This document shows, in pieces, positions 43,453-55,590 of a stretch of DNA of 64,000 nt. Under the pieces are notes generated by a model. The model saw nothing but the letters and a program-made list of their open reading frames with translations. It ran no database searches and was not told where the DNA came from. Position 1 is the first letter of the stretch; each line of letters opens with the position of its first letter. The position numbers and the translations under genes were made by a program. The stretch is taken from the NCBI GenBank assembly GCA_038396625.1, contig CP121688.1, forward strand, positions 1,550,001 to 1,614,000, given 5' to 3'. The DNA comes from G038396625 sp038396625. Lineage in GTDB: Bacteria > Bacillota > Clostridia > Peptostreptococcales > Thermotaleaceae.

Positions 43453-43997
43453 TTTATTATGAAAAATTCTGGACAGAAATAAACCAAATATAACTTAACT
43501 AAACAGAAAAAACAACAGTCAAACAAATAATTTAATATGCTTCCCTTTTGATGCGTGTATAGATTAGTTAATTTATGGACTGAATTCGATTAGGTAGACT
43601 GATCAAATAGCCTATTTAGTCAGGTTCGGTCCAAAATGCTTTTCTTTAAGAGATTTGGTCAAATTGATGGAAACGTCAAAGGTATAATTTAAGGAAGATG
43701 GAAGTAAAAGTCGAAACTTGCTATCGAAATATAAAGGATACTCTTGTTCTGTAAAGAAATATTAAAAGCAGAAAAGGATGAATAATATGGTATTTAAACG
43801 TAAGAAGACGCTAGTGTATAATCTAACGTTAAATAAAATTTAAAGAAATTTTTTAGTAATTTTTATTTGGATAGACCTTGATAACAAGTTTTTATAAAGA
43901 GGAGCTAAACCAAGAAAAATTGTGAAAACTTGCGAATGATTGATATAAGATGTTTTTCTTACATAGATGATTTTAAAAATATCAAGGGGGGATTATT
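43453..43997. other. Intergenic stretch without a supported gene
   Basis: AT-rich; only very short frames. One 18-codon frame (MVFKRKKTLVYNLTLNKI, starting at the ATG near 43789) has AAAGGATG upstream but no other support. Looks like decayed sequence between an IS remnant and a small accessory gene. Confidence 0.4.
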
Positions 43998-44471
43998 TTG
44001 ATTAATAATGTTCAATGGGTAAATATAGTTTCAGGAATTATTATACCGATAATTAGTATTTTTTTGGGATATTTTACAGCAATGAGAGTGAATAAGTATA
44101 ATAGGGAAAAGGATCTAGAAAGAAGATTTCAAGAATCAATAAAAAAATTTAGAAGAACCGTTATAAGAAAATATTCTGATGTGAAGCATGAAGGGCAAGC
44201 ATATATCGATTTAATTGAAAAAGCGGAAGAGCAAAAAGAGTTTATTGATTTTGTAGATTATCGTGATAAGTTTTTGTGTCCAGTTAATGAGAAAATCAAT
44301 GATAATACTAAAAAAGAATATATAAAAATTCAAGAATTCTATGATGAAAAAATTAGAGCTTCACAAAATGGAGAAAGAGACTTTGTATATGCAGATGAAT
44401 ATTTAAAGTTATTACAAGACTTGAAATTAGATAAGGAAATTGAAGATATAATTAAGAGTAGAGAGCCATAA
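43998..44471 (+). CDS. Hypothetical protein with N-terminal membrane helix
   Basis: Unrecognised. One hydrophobic segment (about 8-28, 'VNIVSGIIIPIISIFLGYFTA') is followed by about 130 charged, mostly helical residues, so a membrane-anchored protein with a cytoplasmic tail is likely. It starts at TTG with AAGGGGGG 6 bases upstream; no in-frame ATG with a site is close. Composition matches the surrounding AT-rich accessory region. It may belong to a phage-derived island with the holin-like gene downstream. Confidence 0.6.
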   Translation: MINNVQWVNIVSGIIIPIISIFLGYFTAMRVNKYNREKDLERRFQESIKKFRRTVIRKYSDVKHEGQAYIDLIEKAEEQKEFIDFVDYRDKFLCPVNEKINDNTKKEYIKIQEFYDEKIRASQNGERDFVYADEYLKLLQDLKLDKEIEDIIKSREP

Positions 44472-44528
44472 CTGGTTCTTTTTTCATTTTTTAAATAAAC
44501 AAATAGCATATAGTGTTCAGGTGGTGAT

Positions 44529-44657
44529 ATGGAAAGAGTAAGAAGTTCCAACAGTATAAAAACTGAAGAAATATATCTAAACAGTAAGAGTAAAATAGAA
44601 TCAGTTGAGATCAAAAACATGAAAGAATTAGGTGTTAGCCAAAGTAAAAACGAATAA
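44529..44657 (+). CDS. Possible small ORF (42 codons)
   Basis: MERVRSSNSIKTEEIYLNSK... hydrophilic, no recognised family. GGTGGTG lies very close to the ATG, so translation is doubtful. It may be the remains of a larger decayed gene. Confidence 0.2.
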   Translation: MERVRSSNSIKTEEIYLNSKSKIESVEIKNMKELGVSQSKNE

Positions 44658-45117
44658 TAGATTAACTGAAAAAAGTTCTAGCAACTTTAAAGTAGAAGAA
44701 TACAAATATAAATTCTAGTTGCATAGGATAGACAGACTACTTATTTATAAGCACAATCAAGAGCAATGGTAAAATTAGAAGTATGATTAAGCAGTATGAG
44801 GAATTATGCAAGTCAGATGCGATCACAGAAAAAGAAAGATTAAGAATTGAGAGACAAAGTTAAAGATGGAGAGAATAATAAACCAATGGATGAGATATAG
44901 AAGAAATTTAGTATAAAGATAACTATTTAAATACACTCTGTAAAAATAGCAAATAATGACAACATGACATATTTATATAATATACCAGATAATATGTTTT
45001 GAAAAATAAGCAATTCATATTGAGGACACCAAAATCTTGTCGAATGGTAGAATAATTCAAATAAAATCATATATCTTAATGGGAGTTTCAAAGTCAAAAT
45101 GATTGGAGGATATTATA
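44658..45117. other. Intergenic stretch, probably decayed coding sequence
   Basis: Several short frames in different phases (for example one encoding MIKQYEELCKSDAITEKERLR near 44783) suggest a broken gene, but no full reading frame or family can be named. Confidence 0.35.
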
Positions 45118-45423
45118 ATGGATATCATTAGTTTTGTATTAGAGCAAAATATAATTATAATAGCTGTCATATATGTGTTAGGTGTATTCTTGAAAAATTT
45201 AAGAATGATTGAAGATAGATTTATTCCATTTATTCTATTGGGAATTGCAATCGTTTTTTCTTTACTAACAAGCGATATATCTACTACTAAAAAAATCGCA
45301 AATGCTATTATGCAGGGAATCTTAGTGACAGGGACTGCTGTACTGGGAAATCAAATGTGGAAGCAAAGCAAAAAGAAAAATATACTAGATGATGACAAAG
45401 ATAGAGAGAAAACAGACTGTTAA
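45118..45423 (+). CDS. Phage holin-like small membrane protein
   Basis: The 101 residues have the layout of the Phage_holin_5-type family of clostridia: 'FVLEQNIIIIAVIYVLGVFLKN' as the first helix, 'FIPFILLGIAIVFSLL' as the second, 'IMQGILVTGTAVLGNQMWKQSKKK' as the third with a basic end, then an acidic tail. Holins make membrane lesions that release a phage or bacteriocin lysin. No lysin or structural phage genes are nearby, so this is an orphan. I chose the ATG at 45118, 8 bases after GGAGG. Confidence 0.72.
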   Translation: MDIISFVLEQNIIIIAVIYVLGVFLKNLRMIEDRFIPFILLGIAIVFSLLTSDISTTKKIANAIMQGILVTGTAVLGNQMWKQSKKKNILDDDKDREKTDC

Positions 45424-45779
45424 AATGTATTTTAAAGTTTTTATGTAAGCAATTAAATTCATTTTATATTTACAACTTACAGGTATTTAGATTCCTGTAT
45501 TTTTCTTCTGTTTGCGTATTATGAGTAAAAGCTAGGATGATTGTAAAAGTTTTGATGACAAGAGTTCCTCCTATGTACATAATATAGAAATATGTCTAAA
45601 AATAGAGAAGTTATGATTATGAAAAAGAGCATAAGTCAGTAAAAAATTATAGAAGAATTTTAATAAAAAATGTTTGAAACCAATTATCAATTTATCCTTA
45701 AATTGTCTTGTATGATAAACTTGTAATGACCTAAAATAATAACTGAATCATAAAAAATTTAGAGAGAGGTGAATCAATA
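45424..45779. other. Intergenic stretch without a supported gene
   Basis: AT-rich, with a possible weak hairpin near 45475-45505 (ACAGGTATTTAGATTCCTGT) followed by T-rich sequence that may terminate the holin-like gene. Nothing else is seen. Confidence 0.35.
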
Positions 45780-45926
45780 TTGAATAAAATACCTATCAAT
45801 CCTAATGCACGAGAAGCTTTTAATAAAATGAAAAATGAAATGGGAAGTGATATAACCATTGATAAAGGAAAGTTACCATCACGTCTATTTAGTTTTCATG
45901 AAAAAAACGAAAATAGACTTAATGTA
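45780..45926 (+). CDS. Short SASP-like protein, probably truncated
   Basis: The 48 codons start at TTG with GAGGTGA upstream: 'NKIPINPNAREAFNKMKNEMGSDITIDKGKLPSR'. This resembles the first half of alpha/beta small acid-soluble spore proteins (PEA-K/R-xx-LN-x-MK-x-E..., then an SR motif). The second DNA-binding half, with its GG-x-M-x-K-x-M pattern, is replaced by an unrelated tail. It could be a decayed gene or a chance match; spore-DNA binding is unlikely to be intact. Confidence 0.4.
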
Positions 45927-46080
45927 AAAAATTCTGATTAAATAGAAGAAAAAAATAATGAAATAGCGTTTTAGAAAATGTTAAAAAATTTCCTAAATCA
46001 ATAATGAAAGATAAGATAGTAGGGTTTTAAGAATGATTGTCATAAACCTACTATCTTACTTATTAAAGTATTTTTCAAGA

Positions 46081-46313
46081 TCATTGAAATGTTGGTAATT
46101 GATCTAAGTTATCTTCTTGTGCATGATTAGGATTAGCTCTTAGGAATTCTCGTCCATTTTTAGCACGTCCTACATTTACCCCTTCTATAATTCCGTCTTT
46201 CGCCATTATATAGCGTCTTCAATGGAATAGATATTTCCATTCTCCATCATTACATCTGTAAGATCGCCATGTGGATTTTTTCGAACCTTTATAATCTTGA
46301 CTGTGTTTCTCAT
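46081..46313 (-). pseudogene. Frameshifted DUF3892 gene
   Basis: AGGAGGG and an ATG at 46313 start a frame reading MRNTVKIIKVRKNPHGDLTD...SIEDAI that stops at 46206. The next frame continues at once with MAKDGIIEGVNVGRAKNGREF...QLPTFQ. The two halves together match the intact DUF3892 protein at 21031-21255 end to end. The junction reads ATATAATGG, consistent with loss of one base (or gain of two). A TAATG overlap could allow coupled translation of two halves, but a simple frameshift is more likely. Confidence 0.75.
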
Positions 46314-46459
46314 AAACATCCCTCCTATAGGGTAGTGTTTGAAATATTTTGAGCAATATGCATTTATTTGTAAAAAATAAAATATAATCAAGGGGTGAAG
46401 GGAAATGATATAGTAAAATTTTATAATACAAAAAAATAAACGAAGGAATAAATTACCAT

Positions 46460-46570
46460 TTGACTCCAAGTAATATACATGGTAAGATATATCTTGTCGC
46501 CACAAAAGAGCAACACCTAAAAATTAGTAATAAAAAAGTGGTTGACATAAAAGAGAAACTATGTTATGAT
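46460..46570 (+). promoter_or_regulatory. rrnC promoters P1-P2
   Basis: TTGACT 46460-46465 with TAAGAT 46483-46488, and TTGACA 46542-46547 with TATGAT 46565-46570, both with 17-bp spacers and TTGTCG or GTCGTC after the -10. From 46445 on the sequence is nearly identical to rrnB P2-P3. The outermost rrnB promoter P1 has no counterpart here. Confidence 0.87.
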
Positions 46571-46669
46571 AAGTAAGTCGTCAAAACACGACAAAACAAA
46601 ATTGGTCTTTGAAAACTACACAGTGTAAGAAATTAAGCCAGCAATTTATGAAATAAACCTCGAAGATTT

Positions 46670-48206
<1,537 letters not shown>

Positions 48207-48256
48207 TTGGCTTAACTTACACTGTATAGTTTTGAAAGACCAAGTCTTTCAAATGT

Positions 48257-48332
48257 GGGGATGTAGCTCAGCTGGGAGAGCACCTGCCTTGCACGCAGGG
48301 GGTCAGGAGTTCGATCCTCCTCATCTCCACCA
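48257..48332 (+). tRNA. tRNA-Ala(TGC), in the rrnC spacer
   Basis: Identical to the rrnA spacer tRNA-Ala at 28197-28272. Confidence 0.97.
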
Positions 48333-48349
48333 CAAGCATCTTTTAAATA

Positions 48350-48405
48350 GGAAGCTCAGCTAACGCTGAGAAAGGAGTTACAACGAAATCAAAGATTTCT
48401 GTAAC
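48350..48405 (+). repeat. Two-hairpin spacer repeat, copy 3
   Basis: Same as copy 1, at the same place after tRNA-Ala. Confidence 0.75.
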
Positions 48406-48464
48406 GTCCATTTTGTACCTTGAAAACTGAACAATGTAGAGAACAAGCAAAACATACAATTTCT

Positions 48465-51526
<3,062 letters not shown>

Positions 51527-51668
51527 AGAAACACTCTAACATTGTTCAGTTTTGAAGGTACATGTTGCTTCACAAAATGTACCGGCGCCAACCAAATTCC
51601 AAAATTATCATTTTGAAATTTCGGTTGCTTAAAGGTATATAAAGTTTGAGAAAAACACAAAATATATC

Positions 51669-51756
51669 TTGACAAAACAAAGCATACATGGTAAGATATT
51701 AATTGTCGTCGGTTAAGATAAAACATATTGACAAAAGGTTAAAAATGTGTTAATAT
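51669..51756 (+). promoter_or_regulatory. Tandem promoters in front of 5S and the tRNA array (rrnC)
   Basis: TTGACA-17-TAAGAT and TTGACA-17-TAATAT as in the other operons; they would drive 5S plus a 20-tRNA array. Confidence 0.8.
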
Positions 51757-51779
51757 ATATCTTGTCCCACGAAACTAAA

Positions 51780-51895
51780 TCCAGTGACAACAGCGAAGGG
51801 GTCACACCTGTTCCCATACCGAACACAGCAGTTAAGCCCTTCAGCGCTGATGGTACTTAGGCGGAAGCGCCTTGGGAGAGTAGGTCGTCGCTGGT
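51780..51895 (+). rRNA. 5S ribosomal RNA (rrnC)
   Basis: Same as the other two 5S genes; leads directly into the tRNA array. Confidence 0.96.
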
Positions 51896-51903
51896 TTAGG
51901 TAT

Positions 51904-51978
51904 TCCTGAGTAGCTCAATGGTGGAGCACCCGGCTGTTAACCGGTAGGTTGAGGGTTCGAGTCCCCCCTCAGGAGCCA
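51904..51978 (+). tRNA. tRNA-Asn(GTT)
   Basis: Same as the rrnB copy; 75 nt. Confidence 0.96.
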
Positions 51979-51983
51979 AAAAT

Positions 51984-52072
51984 GCCGGGGTGGCGGAACT
52001 GGCAGACGCACAGGACTTAAAATCCTGCGGTCCTTCAAGACCGTACCGGTTCGATTCCGGTCCCCGGCACCA
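51984..52072 (+). tRNA. tRNA-Leu(TAA)
   Basis: Same as the rrnB copy; 89 nt with long variable arm. Confidence 0.96.
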
Positions 52073-52092
52073 ATTCCTAATAAAAAATCATA

Positions 52093-52146
52093 AGGAAACT
52101 CAGCTATTGCTGAGCAAGGAATTAAAACGAAATCGCAGATTTCAAT
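52093..52146 (+). repeat. Two-hairpin spacer repeat, copy 4
   Basis: Same as copy 2, at the same place between tRNA-Leu and tRNA-fMet. Confidence 0.75.
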
Positions 52147-52160
52147 AATTTCATTAATAT

Positions 52161-52236
<76 letters not shown>

Positions 52237-52248
52237 TTAAATTCATAA

Positions 52249-52323
52249 GGCCCATTGGTCAAGCGGTCAAGACACCGCCCTTTCACGGCGGTAACCCGGG
52301 TTCGATTCCCGGATGGGTCACCA
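52249..52323 (+). tRNA. tRNA-Glu(TTC)
   Basis: Same as the rrnB copy; 75 nt. Confidence 0.96.
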
Positions 52324-52329
52324 AAAATT

Positions 52330-52405
52330 GGGCGCATAGCTCAGCTGGGAGAGCACCTGCCTTACAAGCAGGGGGTCATAGGTTCGATCCCTATTGCGCC
52401 CACCA
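52330..52405 (+). tRNA. tRNA-Val(TAC)
   Basis: Same as the rrnB copy; 76 nt. Confidence 0.97.
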
Positions 52406-52410
52406 ATTTT

Positions 52411-52487
52411 GGCCCGGTAGTTCAGTTGGTTAGAATGCCAGCCTGTCACGCTGGAGGTCGAGGGTTCGAGCCCCTTCCGGGTCGCCA
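52411..52487 (+). tRNA. tRNA-Asp(GTC)
   Basis: Same as the rrnB copy; 77 nt. Confidence 0.97.
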
Positions 52488-52523
52488 ATTTAAAATTTAA
52501 ATAAGATCATAAAGTAATTATGT

Positions 52524-52598
52524 GCTGGTGTGGCTCAACGGTAGAGCAGCTGACTTGTAATCAGCAGGTTGGGGGTTCGATTCCCTTCGCCAGCTCCA
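52524..52598 (+). tRNA. tRNA-Thr(TGT)
   Basis: Same as the rrnB copy; 75 nt. Confidence 0.96.
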
Positions 52599-52610
52599 CA
52601 AAATAAACAT

Positions 52611-52695
52611 GGAGGGGTTCCCGAGTGGCCAAAGGGGGCGGACTGTAAATCCGTTAGCTGAGCTTTCGATGGTTCGAATCCATCTCCCTCCACCA
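52611..52695 (+). tRNA. tRNA-Tyr(GTA)
   Basis: Same as the rrnB copy; 85 nt with long variable arm. Confidence 0.96.
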
Positions 52696-52700
52696 AACAT

Positions 52701-52726
52701 GCGAAAGTGGCTCAGTGGTATAAGCA
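52701..52726 (+). pseudogene. Truncated tRNA-Gly 5' fragment (rrnC array)
   Basis: As in rrnB but with one change in the acceptor (GCGAAAG for GCGGAAG), consistent with a sequence no longer under selection. Confidence 0.8.
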
Positions 52727-52819
52727 GAGAACGAAAATCTACGATTTTGTGTGAATCGCTTAGTTGTATCGTCACTAATGGGCAATAAGCAAGAAAGAAG
52801 TTTTAAATACAAATTACAT

Positions 52820-52894
52820 GCGGAAGTGGCTCAGTGGTAGAGCATCGCCTTGCCAAGGCGAGGGTCGCGAGTTCGAATCTCGTCTTCCGCTCCA
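52820..52894 (+). tRNA. tRNA-Gly(GCC)
   Basis: Same as the rrnB copy; 75 nt. Confidence 0.96.
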
Positions 52895-52902
52895 CAAAAC
52901 AT

Positions 52903-52976
52903 GCGGATGTAGTTCAATGGTAGAACTTCAGCCTTCCAAGCTGATAGCGTGGGTTCGATTCCCATCATCCGCTCCA
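52903..52976 (+). tRNA. tRNA-Gly(TCC)
   Basis: Same as the rrnB copy; 74 nt. Confidence 0.96.
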
Positions 52977-52980
52977 AAGT

Positions 52981-53057
52981 GGGCTCATAGCTCAGTTGGA
53001 TAGAGCAACGGCCTTCTAAGCCGTGTGTCCGGGGTTCGAATCCCTGTGGGCTCACCA
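52981..53057 (+). tRNA. tRNA-Arg(TCT)
   Basis: 77 nt; acceptor GGGCTCA/TGGGCTC with G-U pairs; loop CTTCTAA. Takes the position held by tRNA-His in the rrnB array. Confidence 0.95.
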
Positions 53058-53066
53058 AAAAAATAT

Positions 53067-53142
53067 TGGGGTATAGCCAAGTCGGTAAGGCACCAGACTT
53101 TGACTCTGGCATGCGTAGGTTCGAGTCCTGCTACCCCAGCCA
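53067..53142 (+). tRNA. tRNA-Gln(TTG)
   Basis: Same as the rrnB copy; 76 nt. Confidence 0.96.
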
Positions 53143-53145
53143 TAT

Positions 53146-53221
53146 GACCCATTAGCTCAGTTGGTAGAGCACTTGACTTTTAATCAAGGTGTCCCGCGTT
53201 CGAGCCGCGGATGGGTCACCA
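53146..53221 (+). tRNA. tRNA-Lys(TTT)
   Basis: Same as the rrnB copy; the last gene the two arrays share in order. Confidence 0.97.
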
Positions 53222-53228
53222 AATCTAT

Positions 53229-53317
53229 GGAGAGGTGTCCGAGTGGTTTAAGGAGCTGGTCTTGAAAACCAGTGACTTCGAAAGGGGCCGTGGGTTCGAA
53301 TCCCACCCTCTCCGCCA
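53229..53317 (+). tRNA. tRNA-Ser(TGA)
   Basis: 89 nt with long variable arm; acceptor GGAGAGG/CCTCTCC; loop CTTGAAA. Confidence 0.96.
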
Positions 53318-53321
53318 ATGT

Positions 53322-53413
53322 GGAGAAGTACTCAAGTAGGCTGAAGAGGACGGTTTGCTAAACCGTTAGGTCGGGTAACTGGCGCGCGGGTTCGAATCCC
53401 GCCTTCTCCGCCA
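53322..53413 (+). tRNA. tRNA-Ser(GCT)
   Basis: 92 nt with long variable arm; acceptor GGAGAAG/CTTCTCC; loop TTGCTAA. Confidence 0.96.
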
Positions 53414-53419
53414 TAAAAA

Positions 53420-53496
53420 GGGCCTTTAGCTCAGTTGGTTAGAGCGTCCGGCTCATAACCGGCAGGTCCGGGGTTCGAGTCCCTGAAGGCCCACCA
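53420..53496 (+). tRNA. tRNA-Ile2(CAT), first copy
   Basis: 77 nt; loop CTCATAA. The body (CCTTTAGCTCAGTTGGTTAG) resembles the Bacillus minor tRNA-Ile whose CAT anticodon is changed to lysidine by TilS, not a tRNA-Met. A near-identical copy is at 53778-53854. Confidence 0.85.
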
Positions 53497-53504
53497 TATT
53501 TCCT

Positions 53505-53580
53505 AGGGGTATAGCTCAGTTGGTAGAGCAGTGGTCTCCAAAACCACGTGCCGAGGGTTCAAGTCCTTCTACCCCTGCCA
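53505..53580 (+). tRNA. tRNA-Trp(CCA)
   Basis: 76 nt; acceptor AGGGGTA/TACCCCT; loop CTCCAAA. Confidence 0.96.
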
Positions 53581-53597
53581 ATATTCTCTAAATCAAT

Positions 53598-53674
53598 CGG
53601 GGTGTAGCGCAGTTTGGTAGCGCATCTGGTTTGGGACCAGAGGGCCGCGGGTTCAAATCCTGCCACCCCGACCA
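53598..53674 (+). tRNA. tRNA-Pro(TGG)
   Basis: 77 nt; acceptor CGGGGTG/CACCCCG; loop TTTGGGA. Confidence 0.96.
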
Positions 53675-53685
53675 TTTATGAATAT

Positions 53686-53762
<77 letters not shown>

Positions 53763-53777
53763 CAAAACCAAGGATAT

Positions 53778-53854
53778 GGGCCTTTAGCTCAGTTGGTTAG
53801 AGCGTCCGGCTCATAACCGGCAGGTCCGGGGTTCGAATCCCTGAAGGCCCACCA
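53778..53854 (+). tRNA. tRNA-Ile2(CAT), second copy
   Basis: Differs from the first copy by one base in the T-loop region (TTCGAATCC versus TTCGAGTCC). Confidence 0.85.
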
Positions 53855-53859
53855 TATTT

Positions 53860-53935
53860 GCCCAGATAGCTCAGTCGGTAGAGCAGGGGACTGAAAATCC
53901 CCGTGTCGGTGGTTCGATTCCGCCTCTGGGCACCA
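53860..53935 (+). tRNA. tRNA-Phe(GAA)
   Basis: 76 nt; acceptor GCCCAGA/TCTGGGC; loop CTGAAAA. Last gene of the rrnC array. Confidence 0.96.
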
Positions 53936-53942
53936 AAGATAG

Positions 53943-53978
53943 AAATAGCAAGCATAAATTTATGCTTGCTATTTTTTT
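53943..53978. terminator. rrnC/tRNA array terminator (bidirectional)
   Basis: AAATAGCAAGCATAAATT and its exact inverse AATTTATGCTTGCTATTT, then TTTT. It also serves the convergent exonuclease gene. Confidence 0.93.
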
Positions 53979-53979
53979 A

Positions 53980-54993
53980 TTAACTTGTAAGTGTATTTAT
54001 AATACATGAGATCAGCTTTTTTATAAAAGAATACATTTCAGTGGTTTTCACAGCTCTTCCTTCTTTTAAGAGGAGAATATTTTGAGGTATGGAAGAAGGT
54101 ATTTCTTTTTTTACATAACTGAAAGGAAAATCACCAGCATTAATATATAAGCATACTTTTCCCGAAGATAGGTTTCCTTTGTATAGAGGAATTCTTATAG
54201 AAAATTTAAAGGTAGATTGATCATAGTGAAAACTAAAACCACGTTCGTGGATGATGCAGCTATTAGTGCTATCAGTTTTATAGATTCCTTCTACTTCTAG
54301 CGTGCCATGTTTTATAATGGCATTAGCAATATAGATATTTTCATCTTTTTTCACATGAAATATTTGGGGAGAAGCATTTATAATATTTTCATAAGAAATA
54401 TTATCTAAAATATTTAAAGATTTACCCAAATAATATAAATCATCAAAGTTATGTAATAAAATGATTTCCTTCTGTTGTGTATTTTTCGTCTTTTCAAATT
54501 GATTATACAATGCAACACTATCTTTTCCAGAAATCATATCTGTTCTTTGAATACCCAGATATTCTTCAATAGATTTTAATTTATAATTTTCAAGATTCAA
54601 TTCTTTTTTTACTCGTCTTACTAATTTTAATAAATCAAAGCTTTTATAAGATCCTATAGAATAATTGATTCCATGTTTTGAAAATCTTTGATTTAAAAAA
54701 GGAATATCAAATGTATTTCCATTGTAATTAACAAGAAGATCAAAAGCCTCAATTTTTTGCTTAAATGAAGTTAATAAGTCTTTTTCTTCACTTCTGTGGT
54801 TACAAAAAAACTGTTCTATGATTACTTGATTGTTTTTGATATACAAAATGCCAATAAGAATAACATGGTTTAAATTTGGATTTAGACCAGTGGTTTCAAT
54901 ATCAAATATAGCGTAGTGAATATTTTCATATAAGCTTATAAATTTTTTAGGGAACTGTAATCCTTGTTTAAGCTGATGCTGAATAATTTCCAA
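53980..54993 (-). CDS. RNase H-like exonuclease, YprB type
   Basis: The 337 residues carry a DEDD-type 3'-5' exonuclease fold: 'YAIFDIETTGLNPN' (D and E ligands, about 28), 'LVNYNGNTFDIPFLNQRF' (D, about 93) and 'HNFDDLYYLGK' (D, about 183). This matches the ribonuclease H-like domain of YprB-family proteins. The C-terminal ~130 residues are unassigned. Start is TTG with AGGAGG 7 bases upstream. The nucleic acid it degrades is unknown. It converges on the tRNA array and is separated from it by a shared terminator. Confidence 0.82.
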   Translation of the reverse strand: MEIIQHQLKQGLQFPKKFISLYENIHYAIFDIETTGLNPNLNHVILIGILYIKNNQVIIEQFFCNHRSEEKDLLTSFKQKIEAFDLLVNYNGNTFDIPFLNQRFSKHGINYSIGSYKSFDLLKLVRRVKKELNLENYKLKSIEEYLGIQRTDMISGKDSVALYNQFEKTKNTQQKEIILLHNFDDLYYLGKSLNILDNISYENIINASPQIFHVKKDENIYIANAIIKHGTLEVEGIYKTDSTNSCIIHERGFSFHYDQSTFKFSIRIPLYKGNLSSGKVCLYINAGDFPFSYVKKEIPSSIPQNILLLKEGRAVKTTEMYSFIKKLISCIINTLTS

Positions 54994-55163
54994 AAACCCA
55001 CCTCCTGATTAACTTTTCTCTATCATTATAATATATCTAATACAGAAAGACTAGGAAACTTCTTAAATCAAATTTAGACTAGCTTACAGTATGGAGAATA
55101 GAGATGAGGATATGCGAATTTTATCCATATTGAATATAGTAGTAGTAGAAGGAGGGGCTGTGT

Positions 55164-55535
55164 ATGGATTTTATGGATAAGCTTGTTCAAAAAGTATCGG
55201 AAGGTACAAAAGTGTTATCACAAAAAACAGATGAAATTATTGAAATAACGGAACTAAAAGTGAGTATGAAAAAAATGGAAGCCGATATTGAAGAAATAAA
55301 ATTTATGATAGGTGATCTTGTATATAATTATTATTTAAGTAACAATACGAGTATACCAACGCTAGAAATTAAAGAAAGATGTAAAGAAATTCAAAGATTA
55401 GAACAAGAAGTGAATAGAATAAAAGTCAGGGTAAATCGATTAAGAGGATTAGCGTATTGTAGTTCTTGTGGAGAGTTTCTAGAAGAAGAGGAAAATTATT
55501 GTCCAAAATGTGGTCATAGAAATACAAGATACTAG
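55164..55535 (+). CDS. Coiled-coil zinc-ribbon protein
   Basis: A 123-residue protein with helical, coiled-coil-prone sequence (about 1-95) and a C-terminal zinc ribbon with two Cys pairs, 'YCSSCGEFLEEEENYCPKCGHRN'. Proteins of this layout are common in clostridia; their role is not known. GGAGG precedes the ATG. It has its own terminator and sits divergent from the exonuclease gene. Confidence 0.78.
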   Translation: MDFMDKLVQKVSEGTKVLSQKTDEIIEITELKVSMKKMEADIEEIKFMIGDLVYNYYLSNNTSIPTLEIKERCKEIQRLEQEVNRIKVRVNRLRGLAYCSSCGEFLEEEENYCPKCGHRNTRY

Positions 55536-55550
55536 TCTAAATAAATTTGG

Positions 55551-55590
55551 TAAGAATCAGAACATCAATATGTCCTGATTCTTATTTGTA
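55551..55590. terminator. Bidirectional terminator
   Basis: TAAGAATCAG(AACA) and (TGTC)CTGATTCTTA form a 10-bp stem, with T- and A-rich flanks. It lies between the zinc-ribbon gene and the convergent asparaginase gene and overlaps the asparaginase end. Confidence 0.85.

Noticed and set aside
42772..43460. Target-site duplication around the ISL3-type remnant
   Set aside because: The 8 bases on each side (CCTTTTTG and TTTATTAT) do not match.
43453..46080. An intact prophage or bacteriocin cluster around the holin-like gene
   Set aside because: No lysin, portal, capsid, integrase or immunity gene is visible; only one holin-like protein and broken frames.
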